A DNA stretch of 31,006 bases from Monoraphidium neglectum (lineage: Eukaryota > Chlorophyta > Chlorophyceae > Sphaeropleales > Selenastraceae). The position numbers and the translations under genes were made by a program. Within the stretch, counting starts at the first letter, position 1, and each line of letters begins with the position of its first letter. The stretch covers positions 1-31,006 of the forward strand of contig NW_014013322.1 of NCBI RefSeq assembly GCF_000611645.1. Reading direction: 5' to 3'. Below are positions 1 through 12,646 of the stretch, in pieces. Under the pieces are notes generated by a model. That model did no database searches and was not told where the DNA came from. It saw nothing but the letters and a program-made list of their open reading frames with translations.

Positions 1-258
1 GGGTGAGGCCAAGGATGCCCGCGAGAGGCAGGGTGAGCGGACTGGGTGCTGGGAGGGCGGGAGGGCACGGCCAAAGTCAGGAGTGTGGGCCAGCGAGTTG
101 AAGGAGAGTCCGCGGCGCCCGACATCGTGGCAACGAGATCATATTGCCCGCAGCGCCACACTCCGAGCGCCACACCGCTCGGGCCCTGCCTCGGACGGGT
201 CGCGGCCGCGTCCCGTCCTCTCAGGCGGCGGCGCGACCCTCCCGGCTGCTGGCCCCAC
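1..258. other. Intron sequence at left edge
   Basis: The stretch starts with a good GT donor (GTGGGG at 258-253 on minus) directly after the last exon of the TWD40-2 gene. I found no reading frame here that continues the family sequence, so it is read as the start of the next intron. The following exon is off the window. Confidence 0.6.
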
Positions 259-600
259 CTTTGACGTGCCGTCCCAGCTCCAGAGCTGCAGCACCGGCGA
301 AGAGTCCTCCCCGCTCAGCTCCGCCGCGCTGGAGGTGGTGCGCTTGTACGACACGCCCAGCAGGGGGCCGCCATGGATGCCCACCGGGATGTCGCCCGAC
401 AGGGCGACCTACCAAGTCATGAGCAAGAAGCGAGGATGTGTGTGTGTGGTGTATGTGTGTGTGTGTGGTGTGTGTGTGTGGTGTGTGAGTGCGTGCTTGT
501 GCGTATTTGTGTGTGCGTGTGTGTGTGTGTGTGTGTGCGCGCGGGGTGTGTGCACGTGCGCATGTGTGTGTGTGTGTGTGTGTGTGTGTGAGTGTGTGTG

Positions 601-635
<35 letters not shown>

Positions 636-3600
636 TCCAGAGATGGGCACAAAGGGTCAGAAAACTGACCGACTAGGGAATGTAGGGCGGCGCCATAGGC
701 AAAGCAGGCAGGCTGTGGGTCAGGGCCACGCACAAGGTGGCACAAGGTGCAGCTAGCCAGCTGCCTCGCAACCTGTGCGTCTGCAGCTGCTCCACACCTC
801 AGTGAATGCAACCCCACGCCCCGCCAAACTGCATACGTCCTGAGACCCCACCTGTGCGCACGTGACCTTGGCCTGAACCCCGTCGACGGCCTTTATCCGC
901 ACCACCGACTGCATCGCCGCCGCCGCCGCCGCGTCCGCCGCTGCGGCTGCCGCCCTTGCCGCCTCCTTTTCTTTGTTCTTCAGGAGCCCCTTGGAGCGCG
1001 GCGCCACGGGCAGCGCGGGGGGCGGCTCCTCCAACACAGCAAACTGGTCCCTGCGGGGCGGCCGCGCGGCGGTGCGACGGCGTTGGGGCAGGGTGTTACA
1101 CCAAATCAGCTCTTAAAGTAAAGCCTTCCTGAGTGATCTGGCGCATGACGCCGCGCGATTCCAACCTGCCATCGCAACTCACAAGGGCCGTGAATCCAGA
1201 GTGGAGGCAGGTAGCGGTGACCCGCAGCCTGCACCCGCGCGCGCGGCCCCCACCTGTGAGAATGCCACGCCAGGTCCACCCCAAGGCCCGAGTCCACCTC
1301 CTGCCAGCCGCCGGTGAGGGTGCGGTACCACACGCAGTACCGCCGCCCGGCCGGCCAGCAGCAGCTGACGTACTGCCCGCTGGCAGAGGCGCCCAGGATG
1401 GCGCGGCCGGAGGTGAAGGGCGTGGCGGCGACGGGCTCCTTTGACACCACCACTGGCAAGACGTGGGGGGACGGCCCGCCCAGGTCCTGGGGGTACGGCA
1501 ACACAGGGGTGGGGGCAGCGTGTGTGTGGCGGGCGCGCGGTCACCGCCGTCCAGGCAGAGGGTCCGGTCAAGGTTGACGACCAAGCACTATTGTGAAGAG
1601 CCCGATGCACGGAGTGCTTCAAAAGTTCAGAGTGGTAGCAGGGCAACCCCACCGCCTAGGGGAGGGGGTCGGCGTGAACATCCGACACGACAAGGATGCG
1701 CTCAACGGGCCGCCCCGGCCGAGCCCCGCGCGTCCGCACCTTCTCCGCAGCCGCGCACGACACGTGCCACAGCGTGTCCCCAAACTGCGCCACATACGAC
1801 ACGTGCACCGGCTGGGGGTCGCCCTCGCGGCTGGGGCTAACGTGCGCGGCGGCCAGGTCGCGCGGCGGCAGGGCGGCGACGGGCAGTGGGTACATTCTGT
1901 CAAAGGTGAGGAACGCCATGCCGCTGTTGGCGCCGACGGCCGCCAGGTTTGGCCGCATCGGGCTGACCGCCACCGCATATGTCTTGGGCACTTTCTTCTG
2001 GCCTGCGGCCAAGAGCATAACGGCGCACGCAGGAACAAGCAGGCGTCATGAAACACGCAGTTGGCGGCATGTGATGTTCATGGCATGGCGGCTTCGCCTT
2101 GGTGGAAAATGGGGAAGCACCGAAACAGAGAGGACGGTGCAAACAACGGTGCGGAGCAGGTGGGCGCTCCGACAGGGGGCGCTCGCGCACACAGCATGCG
2201 ATTGCTGTCGAGCTGCGTGCAACACCAGCGACACCGGTGAGCCGACAGCAAGTTGAATCCCATAAACATCCTTGGGGCGCCTTGAGCACTCACCTGGTGG
2301 GATGAGGGGCGCCAGGTCGACGCAGGGCCGCAGGGCGCGCTCCACTGGCAGGGCCGTGAGCGTGTACATGGCCATCACCGCGGCGGTGTTGACGGTCATC
2401 AGCAGGCCGTGGGCGCCGCTCAGGTTGAAGTACCTTTCAAAGCCCAGGGGATTGGCGGAGAAGCGGAGGCAGGGTTTCGGAGGGTGGTGTTTTTTGGGGC
2501 GGGGTGGCTTGAGTGTCGGGGTGCAAAGAGGGAAGGATGGAGCCTGCGTCCCTCGCGAAGGAGGAAGGGGGAAGGCAGATTTGCAATGCCTCACCCTGAG
2601 GCCTGCTGCTTGCTGCTGAGTTGCAAGGTCAGCTCCGCCTCTCTTGAGACCATCGCGCCGCCGGCCCGCACGGCCACGCGCCCAGTGGCCGGCCAGGGCC
2701 GCAGCGGCGTGCCTGTGAGAGCGCGCGCGGGGGCTGCACGACGCACCTGTGGCTGTAGGCGAGGCTGGCAGCGGGCGCCTTGGGGTCCAGCTTGAGCCGC
2801 CACATCTCCCGCAACGCGTGCGGCTCCCACGCCGCCACGTGCTTGTCCGCGCCGCAGCTGAACACGCGCGGCGCCGTCTCGCTGTCGTCCTCGGGGCCAG
2901 GGGCCAGGCAGAGCGACCAGACGCCGCCGGCGTGCGCCTCGACAGCGCGGGTGGGGCCGGCTTCCCGGCCGGCAGAGAGGGGGCGGCCGAAGGGATCGTA
3001 CAAGAATAGGCCGCCGGACGCGTCACCCACAAGGAGCAGGTCACGAGACGGCACGAACACGCCGCTTGCACCCGGTGTGGCCGCCGCAGCAGCCGCCGCG
3101 ACCGCGCCTGGACCGCCACCTGCCAAACCAGTCGCACCCGCGCCGCCGCCGATGCCGCCCCCGCCACCCGTCGGCCCTGCCGCTGCAGCGCCGCCGCCGC
3201 CCGTCGGCCCCGCCGCCGGCGTCCCTGTCGCCCCCGCGTGGCCCTGCCGCGAGGGCAGCACCAGCAGCGCCGTGACGGCGGAAGCCTTGTACCCCGCGCC
3301 GGGCGCGAGCCGCCCCACCACCCGCAGCGTCGCGAGGTGCACCAGCCGCACGACGCCGTCGGAGCAGCCAACCGCGAGCACCGGGGACGCCATCATGCTG
3401 CCGGCGGGGTCGGCGGCGCCGCTGCCGCCGGGCGCGTGCGGGCCGCCGCGGAAGAGGAACGCGACGCTGGTCGGCGAGCGGCCGTCCAGCTGCGCCTTGG
3501 TCACCTCGAACGGCTTCTTAGACAGCAGGTCGTACAGCACCACCTTGCTGTCCGCGACCGCGACGAGCAGCCGCGTGCCGTCCAGCGCGCGCGCGGCCGT

Positions 3601-4295
3601 CGCGCGCGGCGGCGGCGCGCCGAGCGTCCCGTTGACCATGTAGTGGGCGGCGGCGGTCTGCCAGTAGGCGACCTCGGCGTCCAAAAAGCGCACCTGGCGC
3701 ACCCGGCCGGACGCGGCGCGCGAGGGGACGTAGTCGGCGGCGGAGGCGTTGGTGGAGAAGCCGCCGTCGCGCTCGCCGCTGCGGTTGATGGCGGCCTCTA
3801 CGGCGCCCTCGTCGTCGGCGCCGCCCATTGAGAGGTCGTGCAGGATCTAGCGGGGCCGCGGGGGAGGTGGGGGCGCGGGCGCGGCCGGGGTGCCAGATGA
3901 TGAGAAAGGCGAGGCTTGTGAGTGCGCGCCACCCCGCCGCCCCTTGCTCCTTCCTTCCGCTTGCCGCTGCCACGGCTGGCGCGCGGCAGCCGCAGACGGG
4001 ATGGATATTCAACTGTAGAATAGTGGCACGCAAACGTGCAGCCAGCTGTGCGGCAAAGCAGGACTGCGCGCGCACCTGCTGCGTGCTCCAGTCCCAGACC
4101 TTGACGGCGTCCGACTGGTCCGCAAAGGCGATCCATGGCTGCACCGGGTGGAACTCCACCAGCTTCACCTGTAGCACCCCGCATTGAAATCATCACAATG
4201 CATGAACGAAAGCGGTTTGGATCGCTTTTGCAGCACTGATCTGGTTCAAGACCAACCTTTGCTGTGGTGGGCACGAAGCCCCGCAGCTGCAGCAT
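259..4295 (-). CDS. TWD40-2: TWD40-2-like WD40 protein, TSET/TPLATE endocytic complex subunit (N-terminal part)
   Basis: This protein resembles plant TWD40-2 (Dictyostelium TTRAY type), a beta-propeller subunit of the TSET/TPLATE adaptor complex that acts in clathrin-linked endocytosis at the plasma membrane. I place eight exons on the minus strand: 4295-4257, 4168-4076, 3846-2747, 2433-2294, 2002-1740, 1486-1254, 1050-867 and 408-259. They join in frame to 734 codons with GT-AG borders. The start ATG at 4295 opens with MLQLRGFVPTTAK, as in the family. Recognisable blocks are HPVQPWIAFADQSDAVKVWDW (first WD unit), FSCGADKHVAAWEP, the LRPCVDLAPLIPPG block, SPMRPNLAAVGANSGMAF, ASGQYVSCCWP and GIHGGPLLGVSYK. 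Exon 3 carries a Gly/Pro/Ala-rich insertion (about 3066-3250) between WD units. The C-terminal helical part lies off the left edge. The family call is from remembered motif order, not an alignment run. Confidence 0.85.
436..635. repeat. (GT)n microsatellite in a TWD40-2 intron
   Basis: About 200 bases of nearly pure GT on the plus strand (CA on the sense strand of the gene), with scattered GC, AT and GG interruptions. It lies in the intron 866-409, ending about 27 bases before the 3' splice site on the sense strand. It creates long artificial reading frames of Cys/Val or His/Thr in other frames. Confidence 0.97.
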
Positions 4296-5121
4296 GGTTG
4301 GCCCTGTGACTCCTTCACTTCTCTATGTACTCCGCCCCATCTTTGCTGCAGGCACCCGTGGATCGAACACTATTCTTGGCACTTTGGCCTGCTGCGAGAG
4401 CCTGAGATGCTACTGATTTATTTACAAGTAGTGCAATCATCAATGGTTGTGGCGGGCTGTACGTTACTCGTACGAGCTCCCACTCCACTCGACTACCGGT
4501 ACGCTGGCGCTCAACTCCTGGCAGCATTGGTGCCGCAAGGTGCCACTGCACACCTCGTCCAACTACACTGCACCAGAGAAATTGACTACCCTTGCCCATT
4601 TACGGCCTTATTCCTCTTCAGGTAAGATATGCTCGCGCGTCATGGTGCCTGGCCACCCCACAAGGGGAAATCTAGATGAGTAGAGCTTTCCGAGAGGGCA
4701 CAAGCGATGATGAGGCGGGCTCTACATTAGTTGGCTTGGCAGTCGGAATGCAAACTTTTAATTTTATGCAATTTTCACGGGAGAAATCGAGCAGCAAAGC
4801 CTGGCCGAGCGGCCGGAAGTCATGCGGGCAGGCCCTGATGTGGGGTGACTGACCGGCACCTGGGCAGGGTACTGCAGCAGTGCAAGAGCCGTTTGTGAGG
4901 CTAGCACAGGCTGTGTTTGAGCCACCGGCGGGCGTACGGAGGTCTTTGATACATTTTAGACTTAGGACAGCCTCAGGAAGTCAAAGTCTGGCCGTGCTGC
5001 TGGCTGATCGGCAGGCATCCTAGCAAACAAGGCTACCCCAAACGTGAGCCACTCACGCCTACCAGTTCTGAATTGCCCTGCCTACTGCCTGAGAGTACAA
5101 GTAAAGGAAATGTGGCCGTTA
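4296..5121. other. Intergenic region: TWD40-2 5' flank and flippase 3' flank
   Basis: About 0.8 kb with lower GC than the surrounding exons and no reading frame that I can support. It should hold the promoter and 5' leader of the TWD40-2 gene (minus strand) and the downstream flank of the flippase gene. I see a short 7-base inverted repeat near 4680-4726 with a 30-odd base loop, too weak to call an RNA. No tRNA boxes were seen. Confidence 0.6.
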
Positions 5122-5126
5122 TTACA
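5122..5126 (-). terminator. Polyadenylation signal TGTAA for the flippase gene
   Basis: The minus strand reads TGTAA here, 407 bases past the flippase stop codon. TGTAA is the usual poly(A) signal of chlorophyte mRNAs. It is the only copy I found between the stop and this point, so the stretch 5127-5532 is read as 3' UTR. Confidence 0.6.
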
Positions 5127-5532
5127 CTAACAAGAAATCATAAGCATGCAGCACAGTAAGGCACAGTGTGGGCTCGTTGGATCGTTTCATACGTAGGACA
5201 AGGCGGGTGTGACTAAACATTAGTGAACGCAGGCCGGGCATGGTGAAAAGTATAGGATGCTGTGTAAGAGTCTGAGAAAGCAAGGCGCGTGCCCCGCGGA
5301 GAGGTGCAGGAAGCCACCATCTAACATGGGCATTCGCCAGCAGCAAAAAAATCCATTTGGCCGAGCACGGCGCGTCGCGACCAACTAGTAGGGGGCAAAA
5401 CACAGGGGGTTGCCAACCTAAGGCACTCCAGCTGTGCGTAACCATTATCATGCGCCAATCGGGCTCCTCCGCTCCCGTGGTCAGGGAGCAAGTCCAGCAA
5501 AGGCAACAACACTCGTAGGCACCTCTTTTCAA

Positions 5533-8500
5533 TCAGCTGCTGCCGCCAGTGGTGCGTCGCTTGGGCCCCTGGCTCAGTGCTGCCAGGTACAGCTGCAGCA
5601 TGGCAGGATCCTCGGTCTGAAGCTCCGTCATGTGCGGAGCACCCGCGTTCGCCGCCGCCACCGATGGCCCTGCTGCTGACGCGGCCTGAGCCCCGGTGCC
5701 CGTTGGCGCTGCGACAGCTGCGGGCGGTGACGTCACCTCGTCCGGCGGCGCGTCGCTGCCTGCGCCCACCATGCGCAGCAACCGGGACGGCGACCCCAGT
5801 GACCGGTGCTGCTGGTGGAGCGAATGCACCTGGGCACCAGTCGGCAGCGGTGGCTGCTGCGCCTGCGGCTGCTGCTGATGGTGTGCTGCATGCTGCTGCT
5901 GCTGCTGCTGCTGGTTGTGAGGAGGCTGCTGATCAAAATGCTGCACGGGCGGCAGTGATGGGATTTCGGGCTCCTCAGCCGGCAGCCCCAGCCACCTCTG
6001 CGGCCGAGGGACCTGCTGCGCCGACAGGGCAACCCCAATGCTGCCGTTGCCGCTGCTGCTGCTGGGCCCGCCCGCGCCGCCGCCGCTTCCGCCACTGCCG
6101 GCGGCCTGCCCATCGCTATGGTCATAGCCCTGTGTCATCCCTGGCAAGGGCAGCGCACCCGCAGCCCGCACGCTGAACGAACCGCCCTCCGCGGTCGCGA
6201 CCGCCGCTGCCGCCGCCTCTGCCGCGCCGTCGCCGTCGGTCACGCTGTTGAAGCTGTCCGTGCGGATGGCCGGCGCCGCCGCGCCGCCCTGCGACGACAC
6301 CCGCGATACGGGGCTGCCGCCGCGCGACATCTTGCTCTTGGGGGAGCGCGAGCGGATCCTGCGAGCGGGCGGCATCAAACGAAGACGGCGATTGCAGCAA
6401 TTGAGCACCCACACCAACAAATGTGAACAGCCCTTGCACCGTTTCAGCGCGTTGGAGACACACGCCTCTTTCCAAAGCTTGTGCTCTCAGGAGTTGGCTC
6501 CCCCAACCAGGTGGCCAGCCGCATCGGGCCGGTTCACACGCTCACCGCGGCAGATTGGAGACGTTGAGGAAGCTCAGCTTGCGCACGTGCTTGTGGCGCC
6601 AGGGGTCGCGGCTGAACTCGCGCTCCAGCTGCGCCAGGACAGGGTTGCCGGCGTAAGTGCTCTCGTCCCGCGCGACCTGCGGCACCGCCTCGGCCCCAGT
6701 GCCGCCGTTGGCGCTGGTCTGCAGCAGGGCGGTGGTCCCCGTCGACAGCGGCGGGAGCGGCTGCGTCGTGTGCGGCGTGCCGCCGCTCGCGGATACCGTC
6801 GAGCCCGGCAGGCTCGCACCGCCCGCGGCCGCTGCTGCCACCGCTCCTGCCGCCGCCGCTGCTGCTGCTGCCCCCGTGCCCGCGGCCGCCACCGCGACTG
6901 CTAGGTTTCCGCTGCCGAGGGGCGTCGTGCCGTGCGAGAGCAGGCCGGTGCTGAACAGGGGCCCGCTGCTGGCCGTACGCCTGTGCAGGCTGCTCGCGCC
7001 CAGGCCGCTGAGCGCCCGCGCGAGCGCGCCCGAGCCGAACGCCCCTACCGATGCCCGCGCGATCGGCGCAGCGGGCGTGGCGGGCTGAGTCGTGCCAAGG
7101 GTGAACCCGCCAGAGCCGCCGCCGCCCAGCAGCTCCCCCGTCGCCAGGCCGAAGCCGCCACCGCCGCCGCCGCCGCCGCCGCCCATCGTGCTCAGGGTCG
7201 TGTGGCGCGAGACCGTTGGGGCGATGATCTCGCCGGTCTGAGATATGGTGTAGCCGGCGGCCGCCGCGCTGGCCCGCAGCTCATTGGCATCAAACACGCG
7301 CGACCGCGCATCGTAAGGTGCCACAAATCCGTTGTACCCCCGCCGCCGCATCACCGTCAGCGCCGTCCCGTCGCCACCTGCCGCGCCCCCCGCCGCCGCG
7401 AGCGCGGCGGCGCCGCCGCTCCCCTGGCCGGCCGCCGCCTTGAGCCCCTTCCGCTGCATCAGCCGGCTCGCGCGCGCCATGACGCCGGCCAGCTGGCTCC
7501 TCTTCCCCGGCACGCTCGACATGCTGTGCTCGACCATGGCCTCGCCGCGCCGCACCCTGGCCGCGATCTCCTGCACGAGCTGGTAGTACTGCGGCCGCAG
7601 GAAGCGCCGCAGCTGGCGGAATCCCGCAGTGGGCAGCACGCACATGGCCGGGACGATGAGGACGGTGAGCCAGAAGAACAGGGCGTTGGCGATGGTGCCG
7701 CGGAAGAGGTGGTGGAGGTCGGAGGAGAGGTCGATGGGGAACGCGCCGATCGTCAGCAGGAACAGGAACCACAGGGCTGCGGGGAAGGCGGGGGGGCAGG
7801 GGCGGGGCAAAGGGGGGATCGCAGCGGCGCCAGCTGCAGTTCACTTTCCGCGTCAGCACGTCTCAAACCGGTTCAGCAATGGCTTTCATTCGTGGAGGGT
7901 GGCGCAGTCGCCACCCCCACCCCACATCCCGCCCGAGCTCGAGTCAATCAGAGGACCCAGCAGCAGCTGCCTACCTATCGAACCCCAGCAGGAGGCGTGG
8001 TGCATCCAGGTCCAGTGGTCGATGACGGACGCCAGCTGCGAGTGCACCGTGGCGATGACGACGCTGAACATCAGGATGCCGTCCTGGGCCAGCCCCACGG
8101 CGTGGCCGGACCGGCGGTCGATCTGGTTTGCGGGCGGAGGGACGACAGGGGCGCAGCGAACGCGGCCAGGCGGCCGCCGGGGGACCGATCGCCGTCAGTG
8201 CGCTGTCGGGCCGTGTTTGTGAAGGGGGGCGGTGGGCGAGGCGGGGCGCGCAGCACTGGTCGCGTCTATGACCCTAAACTCAGCGCCAGACGCTGGGCGT
8301 GGACCCATGAGGGCGGCCTTCTGGAAAAGGGATGCGCCCACCTCTGTGGAGTCTGCGCCCATCATCACCGACGCGAGGATAATGAGAGCGTGGGCTACGG
8401 CGGTGGCCAGCCAGCCCGCGATCGCCGGCAGGTTGAAGTATAGGTTGCGCTGGCCTGCAGGCCAGGACACAGGGGCGTTGGCGGGCGCCACAACTCGTTG

Positions 8501-11500
8501 ACTTAGAACGACACCATGATGGCACCAGAGTTCTAGGATTTCAGGTGCAGGCCCCGTCCGCGCATACGCCAGAGCCTGATCCGCACAAAACGTGCGTGCC
8601 CTCGTGTCATCTAGCCGCATTGTCAGCTGCCCGGCGTGCAGCTGCCCGCACAGGTTTACCACCCAAGCAGCACGCACTGGCCCAAGCCGCTCCATCGCCG
8701 GCACAGCGCCGTGCGCAGCGCACCCTCTCTGTACAGCAGCGGGAACCTCTCCCCGTAGACCTTGTCCAGGTCGCGGTCAAACCACCCCACCACCAGCGGG
8801 GCCATGGCCGTGAACACCACGTTGAACAGCGTCATGTAAAAGTCGTTGTAGATCGGCTGCCCGCTGTGGTTTTGGTGGGTTTTTGGGGTGAGCTGGTGAC
8901 TTGGTGCCATGGGCTTGCTCAAGTGCTCGGGTGACTGCTACCAATTCCTGCACTTGCATGGGTGGCAAGGTTAGTGGAGGTCTTTTCACGTGTGAGCGCC
9001 GCAATCACACGTGCGGTCCATGGCAGCTGGCTCTGCGATAAAAAAGCCGTGTCCCTGGCTCAGCCTGCCTCTGCCGCCCCTTTCGCAGATTGCTTGCTTC
9101 TACCCCACGCAGCCCTCTCACCTGAACAGAGCAAAGGCGTTGTATACAAATATGGTGGTGCCGAACAGCAGGTTCTTGTAGAAGAAAAACAGGATCATGC
9201 GCGTGATGCGCTTGTAACTCAGGCGGCCGTGGACCAGCAGCAGCGGCGTCAGGTAGCGAAATTGGGCGATGGCGAAATCCGACGCCATCACAGCCTGGGC
9301 GGGGTAGTTGGAGTGCCACATGGTTCAGGGTTGATTCTCAAGGGTGGGGATGGCACGGGCGATGTATCACATGTGCAAATGCAATGCACCAGCGTGGACG
9401 CGGTCACATGTCCCATCTGCCCCACGATTGCGCTTGTGGCCAGCGGGCCGGGATTGAGGGCCGTCGGCGTCGCTCCCTCGCCAGCAGTGACGCGAGGAAA
9501 CCCAACATGGGGGCCGTCGCACCAGCCCCCTTCCCCCCACGCCCACCTGCATGCCCTCCTGGCCGCTGATGCCGACGCCGATGTGGGCCTTCTGTATCAT
9601 GCCGACGTCGTTGGCGCCGTCCCCTATGGCCAGCGTCACGTCCCCCCAGCTCTTGACCAGCGCCGTCACCTGGGCCTTCTGCAGCGGCGACACGCGGCAG
9701 CACACCACCGCCGCGCACTTGAGGCTCACCTGCAAAGGGGAAGGAGGCAAAATGAGGGACGGCAGCGCATCAGGTACCGGGGTGAACACCAATGCACCGG
9801 GCGCGGTCACACAGCGCAATCTTCAAGGGGTCGCGCCAACTACTTGATCACTTCGGACCCTCCGACATCAGCGCGAGGCAGCTGGCTGCGGCTATGCCCT
9901 GCGCCCGGCCCTAGTGAGGCGCCCTCACCCTAAGGAACAGGTTCCTGAGCATGGGAGACAGCCCGTACAGCAGCGCCTTGCCGTCGACGACCAGCGCGTA
10001 CTTCACCGGCATCTTGGCGGTCAGCTCCTCCGTCAAGATACGCTCCACCTGATGGCAAATCATGAGGGCGGTGGTTGTCGAATTCAGGTGCCTGTTCAGG
10101 GCTAGTATCCTCCCACCCAGAGATCACTGCCAACACAAATTGTAATGCGTATGAAGTTCTGCAGGCAGGCAGCTCCCACCCACCCTGCCAGCACAACCAA
10201 GGGCATCACGCATCCTGTCATCCACCCACGAATCCGGCTCACCCGCTCAAGCTCGGTCTGCACGTGCGTGCCCGCCAGCAGCATGGCGTCCTCCATCATG
10301 CCCTGGTGCTCCAGCAGGTCCACCTCAGGGCTGTGGCCCGTCACCTGGAACTGCGTCATCTCGTCAGTGATCAGGCTGCACGCGTAGCCGATGTTGATGG
10401 CCGTCTCCTGCGTGTATGAGGTGGTTTGGGTTCGAGGTGGGTTGGTTCGTTGACCCGTGCATGGCAGGCATCCCACTTTTGTGTGGTGGCTGATTTGCTG
10501 GCCAATAGGAAAATTAACCCTTGACGTGTTTCAGCAGCCTAATCACCTTCCTGCAAGCCCTCCAAAAAACCGCAATGAACCAGCAGGCCAGCGCCGCACC
10601 ATCTTGTCGCCCGTGAGCACCCAGAGGCGAATGTTGGCCTCCGCCAGGGCCTTGATGCACTGTGGCACTCCCTCTTGCAGCTTGTCCTCGATGGCGGTGC
10701 AGCCCAGCAGCACCAGATCACGCTCAATCTCCTCGGACACCTGGGGACAGGGTTTGACGTGCGGTTCTACACTCAAAGTTGTGAATGCTTGTCACCTGGA
10801 CGCATGCAGGGGCGCTGCTGCGACAAGCGATTTCCTTTCCAGTCTGGAGGCAGTGGAGGAGCTGGTGATTAGGGCGCAAAGGATGGAGGCAGATGGTTGA
10901 GCTCCATGCCCCACCCTCGGCCGGGCAGCCCGCTCACCATGTCCACTTTGGCCTGGCGGTTGTCCATGGACGTTTTGGCGTCGATGTAGCGGTCCTGCCA
11001 GCTGGTGGGTACAACCATGAGGCAGCAAGCACAAAAACTCGGAATGAGCCTGGATGAGCGCAGTGAGCAGGTGACGCCGAGCACCAAACAGAGCAGTGCT
11101 GCAGCTGTGTCAAACCACACCAAGGGGTAGCAGCAAACCATGCAGCCCAAGTGCGTGGCAGTGCTGTGTGCCAATAGGCACCTGTCATAGAAGGTCGCGT
11201 CGAGCTCCTTGTACGCGAGGCACAGCGTGCGCAGGCCAGCGCTGCCGTAGTCCTCCATGTGCTGCAGTGTGACGTCACGCAGCGCCTCGTTGGTGGGGTG
11301 GCCGCGCGCCAAGCGCTCGTAGATCACAGTGTCTGCTCCCTGTGCCGGTTGGTGAAAGGCAGGCCCAACAAATCAAATTCGCGTACATGCGTGCGCATGT
11401 GCGTGTGTATGTGTGTGTGTATGTGTGCGTGTATGTGTGTGTGTGTGTGTTTGTGTGTGTGCACCCGCCCCTTCTCTCCTGCTGAACTAGCCTGGCTTGC

Positions 11501-12578
11501 AACCCAAAATCCTCCTCACATATGTCCACACCACCACGCCGATTGCATTGCGAGCGCCACCAACCTTGCAGTACAGCAGCAGCCTGTTGTCGGGGCCGCG
11601 CAGCACGACGCTCATCCTCTTGCGCGTGCTATTGAATTCCAGGATGTTGAGGACCTCGTACTCCGCCTCTTGGACTCCCTCCGGCAGGGACTCGCGCAGG
11701 GTCTGGGGGATTTAAAGTTGGGGGATTCAGGGGCTTCACAGGGGAATCTGTGGCGCAGGGTCTGTTGCTGCAGATAGGCACAAAGGGGCGGAACAGGGGC
11801 CAGCTTGGTGGCCGTTGATGGATGTGGATTTGTGCGGTACAACATAGCCAGGGCCCTCAGGGCCTCACCAGTATGGTGTTGGTCCTCTTGAAAAGGAAGA
11901 AGCCAAACACCTTGGCCGCCACCACCAGCGCCGCCTCGTCAGGGGACTCGGCCTCGTATCTGATGCGCTTGGGATCAGCCGGGCCTGTGGGGAGCATTGA
12001 GCGATGGAAAAACGGGCCTTCTGTTGAACGCGCCCGCCCTTCGTGTCTGGGAAGTTCCCGTGTTTCGCAACCTCGTCCCATTTCAACTTAGCCGCTGCGC
12101 TTCAGTGTCGTGTTTTTGTCCTGGTCGTGCCGGCGGCCTCGCTTCCACCCACGGCTCTCACCGTCAGGGATGACCGTGTGGCAGAGCGCCAGCATCCTGA
12201 AGAACTCCCGCGCCAGCTGCGGGTTGGGCTGCGCCGCCCAGGCGCCCCCCATGATCCTCTCGTCGTAAAAGTTGAAGTACTGCTCGCGGCACGGGCTCGC
12301 GCTGGAGCGCTCGGCGACCCCTATCTGGATGCCGCGCCGCTCCGCGTTGGCGCGCTCTATCTCCGTGATGCCCGCGCCATAGGAGACGCCGCCGATGGAG
12401 GCCTTGAAGAACTCCATCACGTTGCGGGTGAGGGTGCCGGTTTTGTCGGTCAGCACCGTGTTGACCATGCCCAGCTCCTGCGCGTGGTTGTGTGGGTGGG
12501 GAGAAGGGGTTTGGGAGGAGGGGGTGCATGTGAGTGCTTGCTAGTGTGTGCATGCTCGTGCACGAGTGGCTTTTTGAA

Positions 12579-12646
<68 letters not shown>

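Noticed and set aside
221..817. Open frames of His/Thr or Cys/Val on both strands around 373-817
   Set aside because: They come from the (GT)n tract inside a TWD40-2 intron; no stop codons occur in such a repeat in several frames.
2619..2746. A possible extra TWD40-2 exon (about 2711-2619) with matching phases on both sides
   Set aside because: It would need an intron of about 34 bases and has no family resemblance. Skipping it joins exon 3 directly to the block at 2433 with the length expected from the plant relative.
4676..4865. ATGATGA and CTGA words resembling C/D snoRNA boxes
   Set aside because: The distance between the boxes is about 145 bases and there is no closing terminal stem.
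5122..5532. Minus-strand open frame of 136 codons directly after the flippase stop
   Set aside because: It lies in the 3' UTR before the TGTAA signal and shows no known domain.
10420..10460. GGTTCGAGG, resembling a tRNA B box
   Set aside because: It lies in a flippase intron and no cloverleaf or A box could be drawn around it.
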